This document shows positions 12,839 through 21,373 of a DNA stretch of 58,316 bases, piece by piece; the stretch's first letter is position 1, and each line of letters opens with the position of its first letter. A program made the translations under genes and the position numbers. The DNA lies in assembly GCA_021810625.1 (NCBI GenBank), contig JAJZIJ010000016.1, positions 1 through 58,316 of the forward strand, in the 5' to 3' direction. The DNA is from Acidobacteriota bacterium. GTDB taxonomy: Bacteria > Acidobacteriota > Terriglobia > Terriglobales > Acidobacteriaceae. The notes under the pieces were generated by a model that saw only the letters and a list, made by a program, of their open reading frames with translations, did not search any database and was not told the origin of the DNA.

Positions 12839-14839
12839 TTATTTTGTCGTGGGCAGCGTACTGAAAAAATCTTCCACGTCGGACAGCCGTTGCGTCACGC
12901 GATACGGCGGCAGGCTTTCCATAAAGACGCGGCCATAGCGTTGGCGCTGCAAGCGTGGATCGAGCAACACCAGCGCGCCACGGTCGTTGAGTGAGCGAAT
13001 GAGGCGACCAAAACCCTGCTTCAGCGTGAGTACGGCGGTGGGAATCTGATACTCCGCAAAAGGATTGCCGCCGTTGGATTCGATGGCCTTCATCCGCGCT
13101 GAAACCACTGGATCGCTGGGCACGGCGAAGGGAAGTTTGTCGATGATGACACAGCTCAACTGCTCGCCCTGCACATCCACTCCTTGCCAGAAAGAGGAAG
13201 TGCCGAAGAGGACGGCATTCGGTGTGATGCGAAACTCGTCGAGCAGCGCATTGCGCGGCGCGGTGCCCTGCAACAGCAATGGGAAGCCAACCATTGCCAG
13301 CAGGCGCTCGTGTACTTCGCGCATCTGGCTGTAGCTGGTGAAGAGGCAGAAGGCGCGGCCCTGCGTGATCTGGAGCACCTCGCGGATTTTTTCCGCAGCC
13401 GCCTCGGTAAAGCCTGCGTCGCGGGGATCGGGCATCTCCGGCGGTAAATAGAGCAAGGCCTGCTCGCCATAGTGAAAGTGCGAAGGCACGACCAGTTCGC
13501 GTGTGTTGGGGATGCCGAGGCGTCCGCGTAGATGCTCAAAATTACCCTGCACGGTCATGGTGGCCGAGGTGAGCACGACGGAGGGAACGGTCTCGAAGAG
13601 TTGCTCGGTGAGCATGGCGGCAATCTCAATGGGCGTGGCTTGCAGCCAGGTGTTGCGCGCGCTTTGGCGCAGGCCGCCTGCGCTGCGGCGCTCGATCCAG
13701 AAGACGTAGCTGCGGTCTTCAGATTCCAGCAGAAAGGTGAGTTGCTTGAGCAACTCCAGCGCGCGCTTTTTCAGGCCGCTCGCTTCGTCCACGCCGCGCA
13801 GACGGTCGAGTTCTCCCGCCAAACGTTCCAGCATGTTACATACGTCGAGGTACACATCGCCGGAATTCTCCAGAAATTCCTCGCGGTTGGGAAAAGGAAT
13901 GCGACCATCGGCGCTGGCACCGCGTGCCTCCGGCAGCGCGACAAAGAAGAGGCGCGCGCGCTCGCGCAGCAACTGCGCCGCATCGGCCAGACCGGACGAG
14001 AGCGCCTGCTTGGCACGCAGCAAAGACTCCACGTCACGGGCCAGTTCTTCAAAACGCAGATTGCTGATGCTGACGCCGAAGTAGCTGGAGGCGATGTCTT
14101 CGAGTTCATGCGCCTCGTCAAAGATGACAGCGGCGGCCTCTGGCAGAACGCCTGCGTCGGGCGCTCCCTGTGTTTGGTGGCGCAGCGCCATATCTGCGAA
14201 AAAGAGATGATGATTGACGATGACGATGTCGCTTTCGAGTGCGCGACGACGCATTTGCGTAATGAAGCATGGCTCGAAATTCGGGCAGGTGGAACCGAGG
14301 CAGGCATCTGTGCGCGCATCCAGGCGCGTCCAGAGCGGGCTGTTCTCCGGCAACGTGGACAATTCGGCGCGGTCGCCCGATTGGGTGCGCTGCTCCCAAT
14401 CGCGGATGGTCTGGTACTGGTCGATCATTTCCATGCCAGAGAGGATGGGTTGGTCGCGCAGCGCGTAGAGCTTGTGGCGGCACAGGTAATTCGAGCGGCC
14501 TTTCATGTACGTCACGTTCAGCGGGCCAAGCAGCGATTCGAGAAAGGGAATGTCTTTGAAAAAAATCTGTTCCTGCAAATTGCGCGTGCCGGTGGAGATG
14601 ATGACGCGCTGGCCCAGTCGCAGCGCGGGTAGCAGATAGGCGAGCGTCTTGCCGGTACCAGTTCCAGCCTCGACGATCAGATGGCGTTTCTCTGTGAGCG
14701 CGCGCTCGACGGCGCGTGCCATCTCCAACTGGCCGGGTCGATACTCATACGGCAGGCCAGAGGTGGAGAGCATCCCTCCCGGCGCAAAAAAGTTTTGCAG
14801 CGAGGGTAAGGTGCCGGGAGTGAGGGAGTCGTTAGTCAC
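12839..14839 (-). CDS. DinG-type ATP-dependent DNA helicase
   Basis: A 666-aa superfamily 2 helicase of the XPD/DinG branch. Visible motifs are Walker A AGTGTGKT (58-65), the DEAH box (241-244) and four Cys at 120, 180, 185 and 191 with spacing typical of the 4Fe-4S cluster domain. C-terminal motifs include SATM, GTSSFWQGVDVQG and QGFGRLIRS. Such enzymes unwind DNA 5' to 3' and resolve R-loops or forks; the exact role here is inferred. The annotated start is GTG at 14839 because the LPSLQNFFAPGG stretch fits the family N-terminus. An ATG at 14773 with a close GGGAGGG is the alternative. It is divergent from der, with overlapping -10 elements. Confidence 0.9.
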   Translation of the reverse strand: MTNDSLTPGTLPSLQNFFAPGGMLSTSGLPYEYRPGQLEMARAVERALTEKRHLIVEAGTGTGKTLAYLLPALRLGQRVIISTGTRNLQEQIFFKDIPFLESLLGPLNVTYMKGRSNYLCRHKLYALRDQPILSGMEMIDQYQTIRDWEQRTQSGDRAELSTLPENSPLWTRLDARTDACLGSTCPNFEPCFITQMRRRALESDIVIVNHHLFFADMALRHQTQGAPDAGVLPEAAAVIFDEAHELEDIASSYFGVSISNLRFEELARDVESLLRAKQALSSGLADAAQLLRERARLFFVALPEARGASADGRIPFPNREEFLENSGDVYLDVCNMLERLAGELDRLRGVDEASGLKKRALELLKQLTFLLESEDRSYVFWIERRSAGGLRQSARNTWLQATPIEIAAMLTEQLFETVPSVVLTSATMTVQGNFEHLRGRLGIPNTRELVVPSHFHYGEQALLYLPPEMPDPRDAGFTEAAAEKIREVLQITQGRAFCLFTSYSQMREVHERLLAMVGFPLLLQGTAPRNALLDEFRITPNAVLFGTSSFWQGVDVQGEQLSCVIIDKLPFAVPSDPVVSARMKAIESNGGNPFAEYQIPTAVLTLKQGFGRLIRSLNDRGALVLLDPRLQRQRYGRVFMESLPPYRVTQRLSDVEDFFSTLPTTK

Positions 14840-14864
14840 AAATACGTTAAGGAGCGCTGCTTCC

Positions 14865-14871
14865 TATAATA
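14865..14871. promoter_or_regulatory. Overlapping divergent -10 elements between the DinG-type helicase gene and der
   Basis: TATAAT on the plus strand (14865-14870) lies 25 bp before the chosen der start. The same bases read TATTAT on the minus strand (14871-14866), 27 bp before the helicase GTG. No good -35 box is evident on either side, so only the -10 elements are supported. Confidence 0.4.
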
Positions 14872-14895
14872 GTGAAGCACGACAAAGGCAGAAGA

Positions 14896-16431
14896 ATGAC
14901 GACAGCAGCAAATAAGAAGAAAACAAAAAAAGCGCCTGCGACCGGAACGCGCCAGATTCAATCTGCTGTGGCAGGCTCAGCTTTGCCGCTGATTGCCATT
15001 GTAGGTCGGCCTAATGTAGGCAAATCCACGCTCTTCAATCGGCTGACGCGCTCCCGGCGCTCCATTGTTGGCGATGAGCCGGGTATAACGCGCGACCGCA
15101 TCTACGGCAAGGTGGAGTGGATGGGCCGCAGCGCGCGCCTGGTCGATACCGGCGGCATTGTTCCCACGGATGAAGCCCTGATTCCCGCAGAGATTTTTCG
15201 TCAGGCGCAGGTGGCGCTCGGCGAAGCGGATGCCATCATCATGGTGGTGGATGGGCGCACGGAACTGGCTGCGCCGGATATAGACCTGGCGCGACTCCTG
15301 TTGCGCAGCGGCAAGCCGGTCTTTCTTGCGGTGAACAAAATGGATGCCGATGCGCTGCTGGCGCAGGCGGAAAATTATCGTCGCCTGGGATTCAAAGAGA
15401 TGCTGCCTGTCTCTGCCGAACACGGCCTGGGCATTGCGGAGTTGATTGAAGCAGTCTTCTCTGTGCTGCCGATGGTTACGGACGCGGAGATTGCGGCGGC
15501 TGCGCCGGAGACGCTGCGTGTTGCTGAGGATCGGCCTCCCATCGAGAAAACCGTCGGTGCCGACAAGTCTGACGATGGGGACGAGAAGATTCCACCCGCG
15601 TTGCCGCCACGCGAGGTGAAGGTCGCCATCATTGGCCGACCGAACGTCGGCAAAAGCACGCTGCTCAATGTGCTGACGGGAACCACGCGGGCCATTGTCT
15701 CTCCCATTGCCGGAACCACGCGGGATGCCGTTGATGAGGTGGTGGAGCATAAGGGAACCGAGTTCCGTTTTATCGACACGGCGGGGATTCGTCGCAAGGG
15801 CAGGACCACGCTGATGGCGGAAAAACTTTCTGTTGTGATGGCCCGCAAGCATCTGGAAGCTGCCGATGTCTCGCTGCTGATGATTGATGCGACCGAGGGC
15901 GTGGCCGCGCTGGACGCGACGATTGGCGGGTACGCGCATGAGAGTGGTCGATCCGTTGTTGTGGTCATCAACAAGTGGGATTTGGTGACGACGGCCCGCA
16001 CCGACGGCAAGCCCGCCGCCGACCGCAGCGTGTTTGAAGAACAGGCGCGCCGGGCATTGAAATTTCTGGGCTATGCGCCGATGGTCTTCATCTCCGCCTT
16101 GCAGGGCATGAATATCGACCGCCTCTTTCAGTCTGTGCGCCATGTCGCGATGGAGCGCAAAAAGCGCGTGACCACCGGCCAGATGAATCGCTTTATAGAC
16201 CGCGTGGATTTCGAGCGGGCCTCTGTGCCGATGTCGCGCCGGATGCGCATTTTGTATATGACGCAGGCCGCTGTTTCGCCGCCTCTGTTTGTGCTGTTCA
16301 CCGATCGCGATGTGAAGATGCACTTTTCCTATGAGAGATTCTTGGAGAATCAGGTTCGCGAGGCCTTCGGTTTTGACGGCACGCCGATTCGCTTCAAGAT
16401 TCGCGCGCGCAAGAAAAAGTCAAAGCGGTAA
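14896..16431 (+). CDS. der: Ribosome-associated GTPase Der (EngA)
   Basis: Tandem-G-domain GTPase (511 aa) needed for 50S subunit maturation. The first G domain has GRPNVGKS at 37-44, a DTGG switch and NKMD. The second has GRPNVGKS at 247-254, DTAGIRRKG and NKWD at 359-362. A C-terminal KH-like domain ends in a basic KIRARKKKSKR tail. The N-terminus carries about 30 Lys/Ala-rich extra residues. ATG 14896 was preferred to the in-frame GTG 14872, which would overlap the expected transcription start behind the TATAAT element at 14865. Confidence 0.97.
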   Translation: MTTAANKKKTKKAPATGTRQIQSAVAGSALPLIAIVGRPNVGKSTLFNRLTRSRRSIVGDEPGITRDRIYGKVEWMGRSARLVDTGGIVPTDEALIPAEIFRQAQVALGEADAIIMVVDGRTELAAPDIDLARLLLRSGKPVFLAVNKMDADALLAQAENYRRLGFKEMLPVSAEHGLGIAELIEAVFSVLPMVTDAEIAAAAPETLRVAEDRPPIEKTVGADKSDDGDEKIPPALPPREVKVAIIGRPNVGKSTLLNVLTGTTRAIVSPIAGTTRDAVDEVVEHKGTEFRFIDTAGIRRKGRTTLMAEKLSVVMARKHLEAADVSLLMIDATEGVAALDATIGGYAHESGRSVVVVINKWDLVTTARTDGKPAADRSVFEEQARRALKFLGYAPMVFISALQGMNIDRLFQSVRHVAMERKKRVTTGQMNRFIDRVDFERASVPMSRRMRILYMTQAAVSPPLFVLFTDRDVKMHFSYERFLENQVREAFGFDGTPIRFKIRARKKKSKR

Positions 16432-16440
16432 CTTCCTCGT

Positions 16441-16467
16441 CCCACCCTTTGCGATGCAAAGGATGGG
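16441..16467. repeat. REP-like hairpin after der
   Basis: CCCACCCTTTGC (16441-16452) and GCAAAGGATGGG (16456-16467) flank a GAT loop. The stem has one C-A mismatch as plus-strand RNA but is fully paired with a G-U wobble as minus-strand RNA. There is no T-run on either side. The same architecture recurs at 45609-45635, suggesting a dispersed repeat that here sits between convergent genes. Confidence 0.6.
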
Positions 16468-16489
16468 ATTCCCGACAGTTGCTCTACTT

Positions 16490-17590
16490 TTAGATTGTCG
16501 TTGTGTTCATCGACATCGAAGACGCTTTCGTTCTTTGGAGTGTATTTCGCACTACGTCCTGATATTCTTCCTTGATTTGGTAATTGTCCTTTATCTGCCC
16601 ATGCCTTTCTCCACCATCAAATTTGATGATCTGGCGTAGATGTGTGTTCTTTGGCTTGGTCAAAAATTGGGACAAGTTGCTCAAGAACCTTCCTGCTTGC
16701 CCAATGTCCCTGCCGATTCCACAATTCAGCAAGGCTTCTTTCACTTCTTCACGCCCAAATGCACGATCCTCTGAGAGTAATATCTCAAGGAATTTCAAGA
16801 GACGAGGTGTCAGGGCTGAATCACTTTGGTTTAGCGTCTTCAAAAGCCGCTCAGACAACCCTTCTGGCGAAAGATTCTCCACTGCGAGTGAAAACACTGT
16901 ACGTTCATGCTCTGGGTTTTTTCGTTGTACCTGCTCCTTCGCCTCTTTGCGTGTCGTATAATCCTCTGCCTCTGGAAGCGGAATGATGACCTCAGGGTTG
17001 ATGAAGAGTGTTCCATCATCATCTACAAAGCACTGAAATCGGATACATCTTATGTCAACCCCATACTCCCGAAGCCACAAAACAGAAGAAATGATATAGG
17101 GATGGAACTCACCAGCCAATAAAATGATCCTCTGATCCTGGTTGACAGCGCTCAGGTCTTCGTCCACGAGTTCCTCATCGATAAACTCCTTAATGCGTAG
17201 TCGGGCGCTATCTGTACCGATATTTTCCCGTTTTGCTAGGAGATCACTTAATTGATCTACCGTTAGGTTCGAGCAGTATGATGCATACTTTACTGCCTGC
17301 CAGTCGATGTTATCCCCTGATTTATCACGCTTTAGTTCAATGATGACTAAGTTGGCATCGGTGTCGAGTGCAAGAATGTCAATCCGAAGGTCGCTTGGCA
17401 GCGTATATTCAGTTTGCAAGACCAACAAATCTTCGCCGAGTACATCCGGGGAATCAGCGATCCACTTCTCCAGATCGAAACGTTCGCGCAGACCTTGCTC
17501 TGTGAGCGAAGTTTTTGTCAGTTTCGTAAGCTGATCCTGATTATTGTTTCTATCCAATTTATACATTGGGTCAGTTCCTTTGATGTCCAT
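16490..17590 (-). CDS. NucS/DUF91-like PD-(D/E)XK nuclease-domain protein
   Basis: A 366-aa protein whose residues about 38-105 match the PD-(D/E)XK core seen in NucS/DUF91 proteins: E41 in the DLEKWI helix, D71 in LRIDILALD, E85 and K87 in VIIELKRDK, and Q98/Y102 in the QAVKYASY helix. The remaining 260 residues are not recognised. The gene is visibly AT-richer than its neighbours, which suggests horizontal acquisition. Its ATG (17588-17590) directly abuts the trmFO stop with no spacer, so it probably relies on translational coupling to trmFO. The family cuts DNA at mismatches or acts in restriction-like defence; which applies here is unknown. Confidence 0.75.
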   Translation of the reverse strand: MDIKGTDPMYKLDRNNNQDQLTKLTKTSLTEQGLRERFDLEKWIADSPDVLGEDLLVLQTEYTLPSDLRIDILALDTDANLVIIELKRDKSGDNIDWQAVKYASYCSNLTVDQLSDLLAKRENIGTDSARLRIKEFIDEELVDEDLSAVNQDQRIILLAGEFHPYIISSVLWLREYGVDIRCIRFQCFVDDDGTLFINPEVIIPLPEAEDYTTRKEAKEQVQRKNPEHERTVFSLAVENLSPEGLSERLLKTLNQSDSALTPRLLKFLEILLSEDRAFGREEVKEALLNCGIGRDIGQAGRFLSNLSQFLTKPKNTHLRQIIKFDGGERHGQIKDNYQIKEEYQDVVRNTLQRTKASSMSMNTTTI

Positions 17591-18949
17591 TTAACCACAC
17601 TGGATAGCAGGCAACGATGCTTGCTCCTGTTGCCACCATCTGTCGAGCTCAGCTAGTGCGCGTTCGCATTGCAGGCGATGGCGTTCTTTCTTGTCGCGGA
17701 CTCTGCGCCGCGTCTCCTCGTCGAGCGGCTCCAGCAGATCAAAGGTGATGTTGGCTGGCTGAAAATGTTTCGGATCGGCGTGGGTGATGTAATGCACCAG
17801 CGATCCCAGGCCGCTGCCACGCGGCAAAGGCTCCGGCGTTTTGCCGTGGGCCAGCGCGGCGGCAAAAATTCCCGCCATCATGCCGCTGGCGATGGATTCG
17901 GTGTAGCCTTCAACGCCGGAGAGTTGTCCGGCGAAAAAAATCGTTGGATGCGCGCGCAGTTGCAGGGCCTCATTCAATAGCGTGGGCGCGTTGATGTAGG
18001 TGTTGCGATGGATTTGCCCATAGCGCAGAAACTTTGCATTCTCCAGGCCGGGAATCAGGCGCAGCACGCGAGCCTGCTCGCTGTACTTCATGTGATTTTG
18101 AAATCCCACCAGATTATAGGCATCGGCGCGTAAGTTCTCGCTGCGGAGCTGCACCACGGCGTGCGGAGTTTTTCCTGTGCGCGGGTCGCGCAGGCCGACC
18201 GGCTTCATGGGGCCAAAGCGCGGGGTGTCGCGCCCACGGCGGGCAAGCTCCTCAATGGGCAGGCAGCTTTCAAAGTAATTCAGTTTCTCCCACTCCTTCT
18301 GCGTGGCGGGTTCGGCGGAGATCAAAGCATCGTAGAAGCGGTCGTACTCCTCGCGTGTCATCGGGCAATTGATGTAATCCGCCGTACCTTTGTCCCAGCG
18401 CGCCGCCATGTAGACGCGCTCGCGGTCGATGGAGTCTGCCTCGACGATGGGGCTGATGGAATCGTAGAAGGCGAGATGCTCGCTGCCCGTGAGTGCGGCG
18501 ATGGAAGCCGAAAGCGCGGGCGAAGTGAGCGGGCCAGTGGCCAGAATGGTGATGCCGTCGGTGGGGTCAAGGGTCGTGACCTCTTCGCGATGGACGATGA
18601 TGTTGGGTTCGGCGGCAATGGCTGCGGCGACAAGGCGGGAGAACTCGGCGCGATCGACGGCCAGCGCGTGTCCGGCGGGCACGGCGCTCCGATCCGCAGC
18701 GGCCAGCAGCGCGGAGTGGGCGCGACGCATCTCCTGCTTCAGCAGCCAGGGCGCGGTATTCTCGCTCTCCGATTTCAGCGAGTTGGAGCAGACCAACTCA
18801 GCGAAGTCGGCGGTCTGGTGGGCCTCTGTGGAGCGCACTGGGCGCATCTCGTAAAGATCAACGTGACAGCCCCGGCGAGCGGCTTGCAGTGCGGCCTCCG
18901 GGCCAGCGAGTCCGGCTCCTAAAACACGAATGTTGGGATGTAAGGCCAT
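17591..18949 (-). CDS. trmFO: tRNA uracil-54 C5-methyltransferase (folate/FAD-dependent) TrmFO
   Basis: A 452-aa flavoprotein that uses methylenetetrahydrofolate and FADH2 to make ribothymidine at tRNA position 54. The FAD-binding GAGLAGPEAA (11-20) lies at the N-terminus. The family-specific EMRPVRSTEAHQTADFAELV and VCSNSLKSE segments follow, then FESCLPIEELARRG and the C-terminal GQLSGVEGYTESIASG. Length is normal. It is transcribed divergently from waaA with about 70 bp between starts. A TTTACG-18 bp-GATAAT promoter candidate places the transcription start at or next to the ATG, so the mRNA may be leaderless. The downstream nuclease gene begins exactly at its stop. Confidence 0.96.
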   Translation of the reverse strand: MALHPNIRVLGAGLAGPEAALQAARRGCHVDLYEMRPVRSTEAHQTADFAELVCSNSLKSESENTAPWLLKQEMRRAHSALLAAADRSAVPAGHALAVDRAEFSRLVAAAIAAEPNIIVHREEVTTLDPTDGITILATGPLTSPALSASIAALTGSEHLAFYDSISPIVEADSIDRERVYMAARWDKGTADYINCPMTREEYDRFYDALISAEPATQKEWEKLNYFESCLPIEELARRGRDTPRFGPMKPVGLRDPRTGKTPHAVVQLRSENLRADAYNLVGFQNHMKYSEQARVLRLIPGLENAKFLRYGQIHRNTYINAPTLLNEALQLRAHPTIFFAGQLSGVEGYTESIASGMMAGIFAAALAHGKTPEPLPRGSGLGSLVHYITHADPKHFQPANITFDLLEPLDEETRRRVRDKKERHRLQCERALAELDRWWQQEQASLPAIQCG

Positions 18950-18954
18950 ATCGA

Positions 18955-18984
18955 ATTATCATCTTCGCGGAGAGGAAGCGTAAA
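18955..18984 (-). promoter_or_regulatory. Candidate trmFO promoter
   Basis: Read on the minus strand, TTTACG (18984-18979) and GATAAT (18960-18955) are 18 bp apart. The -10 ends 5 nt before the ATG at 18949, which would give a leaderless or nearly leaderless transcript. No ribosome-binding site is visible. Confidence 0.4.
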
Positions 18985-19021
18985 GTTGGCAGTAGCCAAC
19001 TCCGCGCGGTATCAGGATTTT

Positions 19022-20335
19022 ATGTTGCTCTACAGTCTGGGCTTGCTCTTCGTATTGCTCGTCACAGCGCCGTACTGGTTGCTGCACATGCTGCTGCATG
19101 AAAAATATCGCGCAGGCTTGGCGGAGCGAATGGGGCGCGTACCGCGTCGCGTTACGGATGTGCTACGGGGTCGCCGCGCAATCTGGGTTCATGCCGTCTC
19201 TGTGGGGGAACTCATCGCGGTGAGTGGCGTTGTGCAAGCCCTGCAACAGGCCCATCCAGAGATGGGCCTTGTCATTTCGACGACGACGCGAACCGGGCAA
19301 CGGCTGGCGCGGTCGCGCTTTGGAGACGCGTGCGTCTTTTATTTTCCACTGGATTTTTCGTGGATTCTCCGGCGCTATCTGCGGGCCTTGCGGCCAGTGC
19401 TGCTGGTGCTGGCCGAGACAGAGATGTGGCCGCGCCTGCTCCATGAGGCGCATCGCGCAGGAGTCGGCATTGTCGTCATCAATGGAAGAATCTCTGACCG
19501 CTCGCTGCCGCGATATCGCTGGCTGCGCTGGTTGTGGTGTCCTTTCTGGAGCAAGCTGACGCGGGTGCTGGCGCAGAGTGAGGAGGATGGGCAACGATTC
19601 GCTGCCATCGGTGTTCCCTCCGACGTGATCGAAGTGGTGGGCAATCTAAAGTATGACGTTCGCGCCGCGCAGAATATGGAAATCACGCGCCGTCTGCGCG
19701 CGGCGCTGCCTGCGAATGCCAAGGTGCTGGTGGCGGGCAGCACGCTGGAAGGCGAAGAGTCAATGCTGCTGGACGCATTTGAACACGAGAGCCGACAGAC
19801 TCCTGGATTGGTGTTGATTCTCGCGCCGCGTCATCCAGAGCGATTCGATGCCGTGGCAAGTTTGCTGGAGCGGCGCAATCTGCCCTGTGCGCGGCGTTCG
19901 GCTTGGACGAAGGGCAATCCCAAGCCGCTGGAGCCGGGGAGCGTGTTTTTGTTGGATTCGATTGGGGAGTTGGCGAGTGTGTATGCGCTGGCCACAGTTG
20001 CGTTTGTCGGAGGCAGTCTGGTTTCAGCAGGCGGGCACAATCCGCTGGAGCCGGCGCAGTTTGGCGTGCCGATTATGATGGGGCCGCATACGCAGAATTT
20101 TCGTGGTGTCATGGAAGCGTTGATGATGGACAATGCCGTCGCCGTGGCCATGCCGGAGAATCTGGCGCAAACGCTGCATGACCTGTTGACCTCTCCCCAC
20201 GCTGCGGAGATGGGCCAGCGCGCCTATACTGTCTTCGAGCAGCAGGCGGGCGCGACGGAGCAGACGCTGGCCGTGCTGGAATCCCTGCTGCAAGCGAAGG
20301 AATCTTTTACCGTGCAAAGGTCGAAAACGCGATGA
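19022..20335 (+). CDS. waaA: 3-deoxy-D-manno-octulosonic acid transferase
   Basis: Kdo transferase (437 aa from this start) that adds Kdo to lipid A precursors at the inner membrane. An N-terminal membrane anchor (LLYSLGLLFVLLVTAPYWLL) is followed by VHAVSVGEL with the conserved catalytic Glu (about residue 63). Then come ETEMWPRLL, the NGRISDRS loop, APRHPERFD and GGSLVSAGGHNPLEPAQFG. The ATG at 19022 matches family N-termini and leaves room for the divergent trmFO promoter. An in-frame TTG at 18986 with a good AGAGGAAG upstream is the alternative. First gene of an envelope operon: lpxK overlaps its stop by 4 bp. Confidence 0.93.
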   Translation: MLLYSLGLLFVLLVTAPYWLLHMLLHEKYRAGLAERMGRVPRRVTDVLRGRRAIWVHAVSVGELIAVSGVVQALQQAHPEMGLVISTTTRTGQRLARSRFGDACVFYFPLDFSWILRRYLRALRPVLLVLAETEMWPRLLHEAHRAGVGIVVINGRISDRSLPRYRWLRWLWCPFWSKLTRVLAQSEEDGQRFAAIGVPSDVIEVVGNLKYDVRAAQNMEITRRLRAALPANAKVLVAGSTLEGEESMLLDAFEHESRQTPGLVLILAPRHPERFDAVASLLERRNLPCARRSAWTKGNPKPLEPGSVFLLDSIGELASVYALATVAFVGGSLVSAGGHNPLEPAQFGVPIMMGPHTQNFRGVMEALMMDNAVAVAMPENLAQTLHDLLTSPHAAEMGQRAYTVFEQQAGATEQTLAVLESLLQAKESFTVQRSKTR

Positions 20336-21366
20336 AACCTTCAGGGATATTCCGACCGCTGGTGCCGCTGTATGCGGCGGGCGTTGCGCTGAAAAACAGG
20401 TTCTACGATTTCGGATGGCTGCGTCCACGACGGCTGGCATGGCCGGTGGTAAGCGTGGGGAATCTCTCCGTGGGGGGAACCGGCAAGACTCCTTTCCTGT
20501 GCGCATTGGCGAGCGTATTGCAGCAGCGCGGATGGTCTGTGGATGTGCTGAGCCGGGGGTATGGACGGCGCGGCAAGCAGACCGAGGCGGTCGATCCAGA
20601 AGGGTCAGCGCAACGGTATGGCGACGAGCCGTTGCTGCTGGCGCGTCGCGGGCTGGCTGTATTCGTGGGCCGCCGGCGGTATGACGCAGGCGTGTTGGCC
20701 GAGGCGTGCCGCGATGCGTCCCGCATGACATCGCGCTCCCTGCATCTGCTGGATGATGGCTTTCAGCATCGCAAACTGGCGCGCGCGGTGGATATTGTTC
20801 TGCTGGAGCGGCGCGATCTGGCCGACGACCTGCTGCCTGCGGGACGATTGCGAGAGCCGCTGACAGCGTTGCGGCGGGCGGATATCTGCGTGCTGCATGA
20901 GGAAGATCACGATTTGGCCGCACAGGCAATGGCTGCGATGCAGACGCAGGATACAGCGCGGGTTTGGTTGCAGCGTCGTGTGACCTCCATAGAAATAAAA
21001 GACGCGAATGCGCCGGAGACGCGGCTGCAACGCGCAGTCGCCTTCTGCGGGATTGGCAATGCAGCGCAGTTCTTTTCCAGCCTGCGACAGGCGGGGATTT
21101 TGTTGGTGGCGGAAGTCGCGTTTGGCGATCATCATGTCTACTCCGATTACGATGTAGATGCGCTGGTGGAGCGCGCAAAGGCGTGCCATGCCGACGGGTT
21201 TGTGACCACGGAAAAGGATGGTATGCGGCTGGAAGGCGAACTGCGCGAGACGCTGGAAGCGTTTGCGCCGCTGCATATCGCCCAGCTTGCCGTAACGCTG
21301 GTGGAGTCGGAGCGCTGCCTCGCGTATATGGAAACGCTTCTACATTCACGCCTGGGCGTGCGATGA
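20332..21366 (+). CDS. lpxK: Tetraacyldisaccharide 4'-kinase
   Basis: LpxK (344 aa) phosphorylates the 4' position of the lipid A disaccharide at the inner membrane. The P-loop [11 protein letters not shown] (43-53) is intact. The family hallmark [20 protein letters not shown] follows at about residue 138, and the C-terminal [11 protein letters not shown] segment is present. ATG 20332 overlaps the waaA stop (ATGA), indicating translational coupling. The next gene starts 7 bp after its stop. Confidence 0.96.
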   Translation: MKPSGIFRPLVPLYAAGVALKNRFYDFGWLRPRRLAWPVVSVGNLSVGGTGKTPFLCALASVLQQRGWSVDVLSRGYGRRGKQTEAVDPEGSAQRYGDEPLLLARRGLAVFVGRRRYDAGVLAEACRDASRMTSRSLHLLDDGFQHRKLARAVDIVLLERRDLADDLLPAGRLREPLTALRRADICVLHEEDHDLAAQAMAAMQTQDTARVWLQRRVTSIEIKDANAPETRLQRAVAFCGIGNAAQFFSSLRQAGILLVAEVAFGDHHVYSDYDVDALVERAKACHADGFVTTEKDGMRLEGELRETLEAFAPLHIAQLAVTLVESERCLAYMETLLHSRLGVR

Positions 21367-21373
21367 TGAAGGC

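Noticed and set aside
13532-14632. 366-codon plus-strand open frame opposite the DinG-type helicase
   Set aside because: Shadow frame; the opposite strand has Walker A, DEAH and Fe-S Cys motifs.
14977-16323. 448-codon minus-strand open frame opposite der
   Set aside because: Shadow of der, which has two complete GTPase domains.
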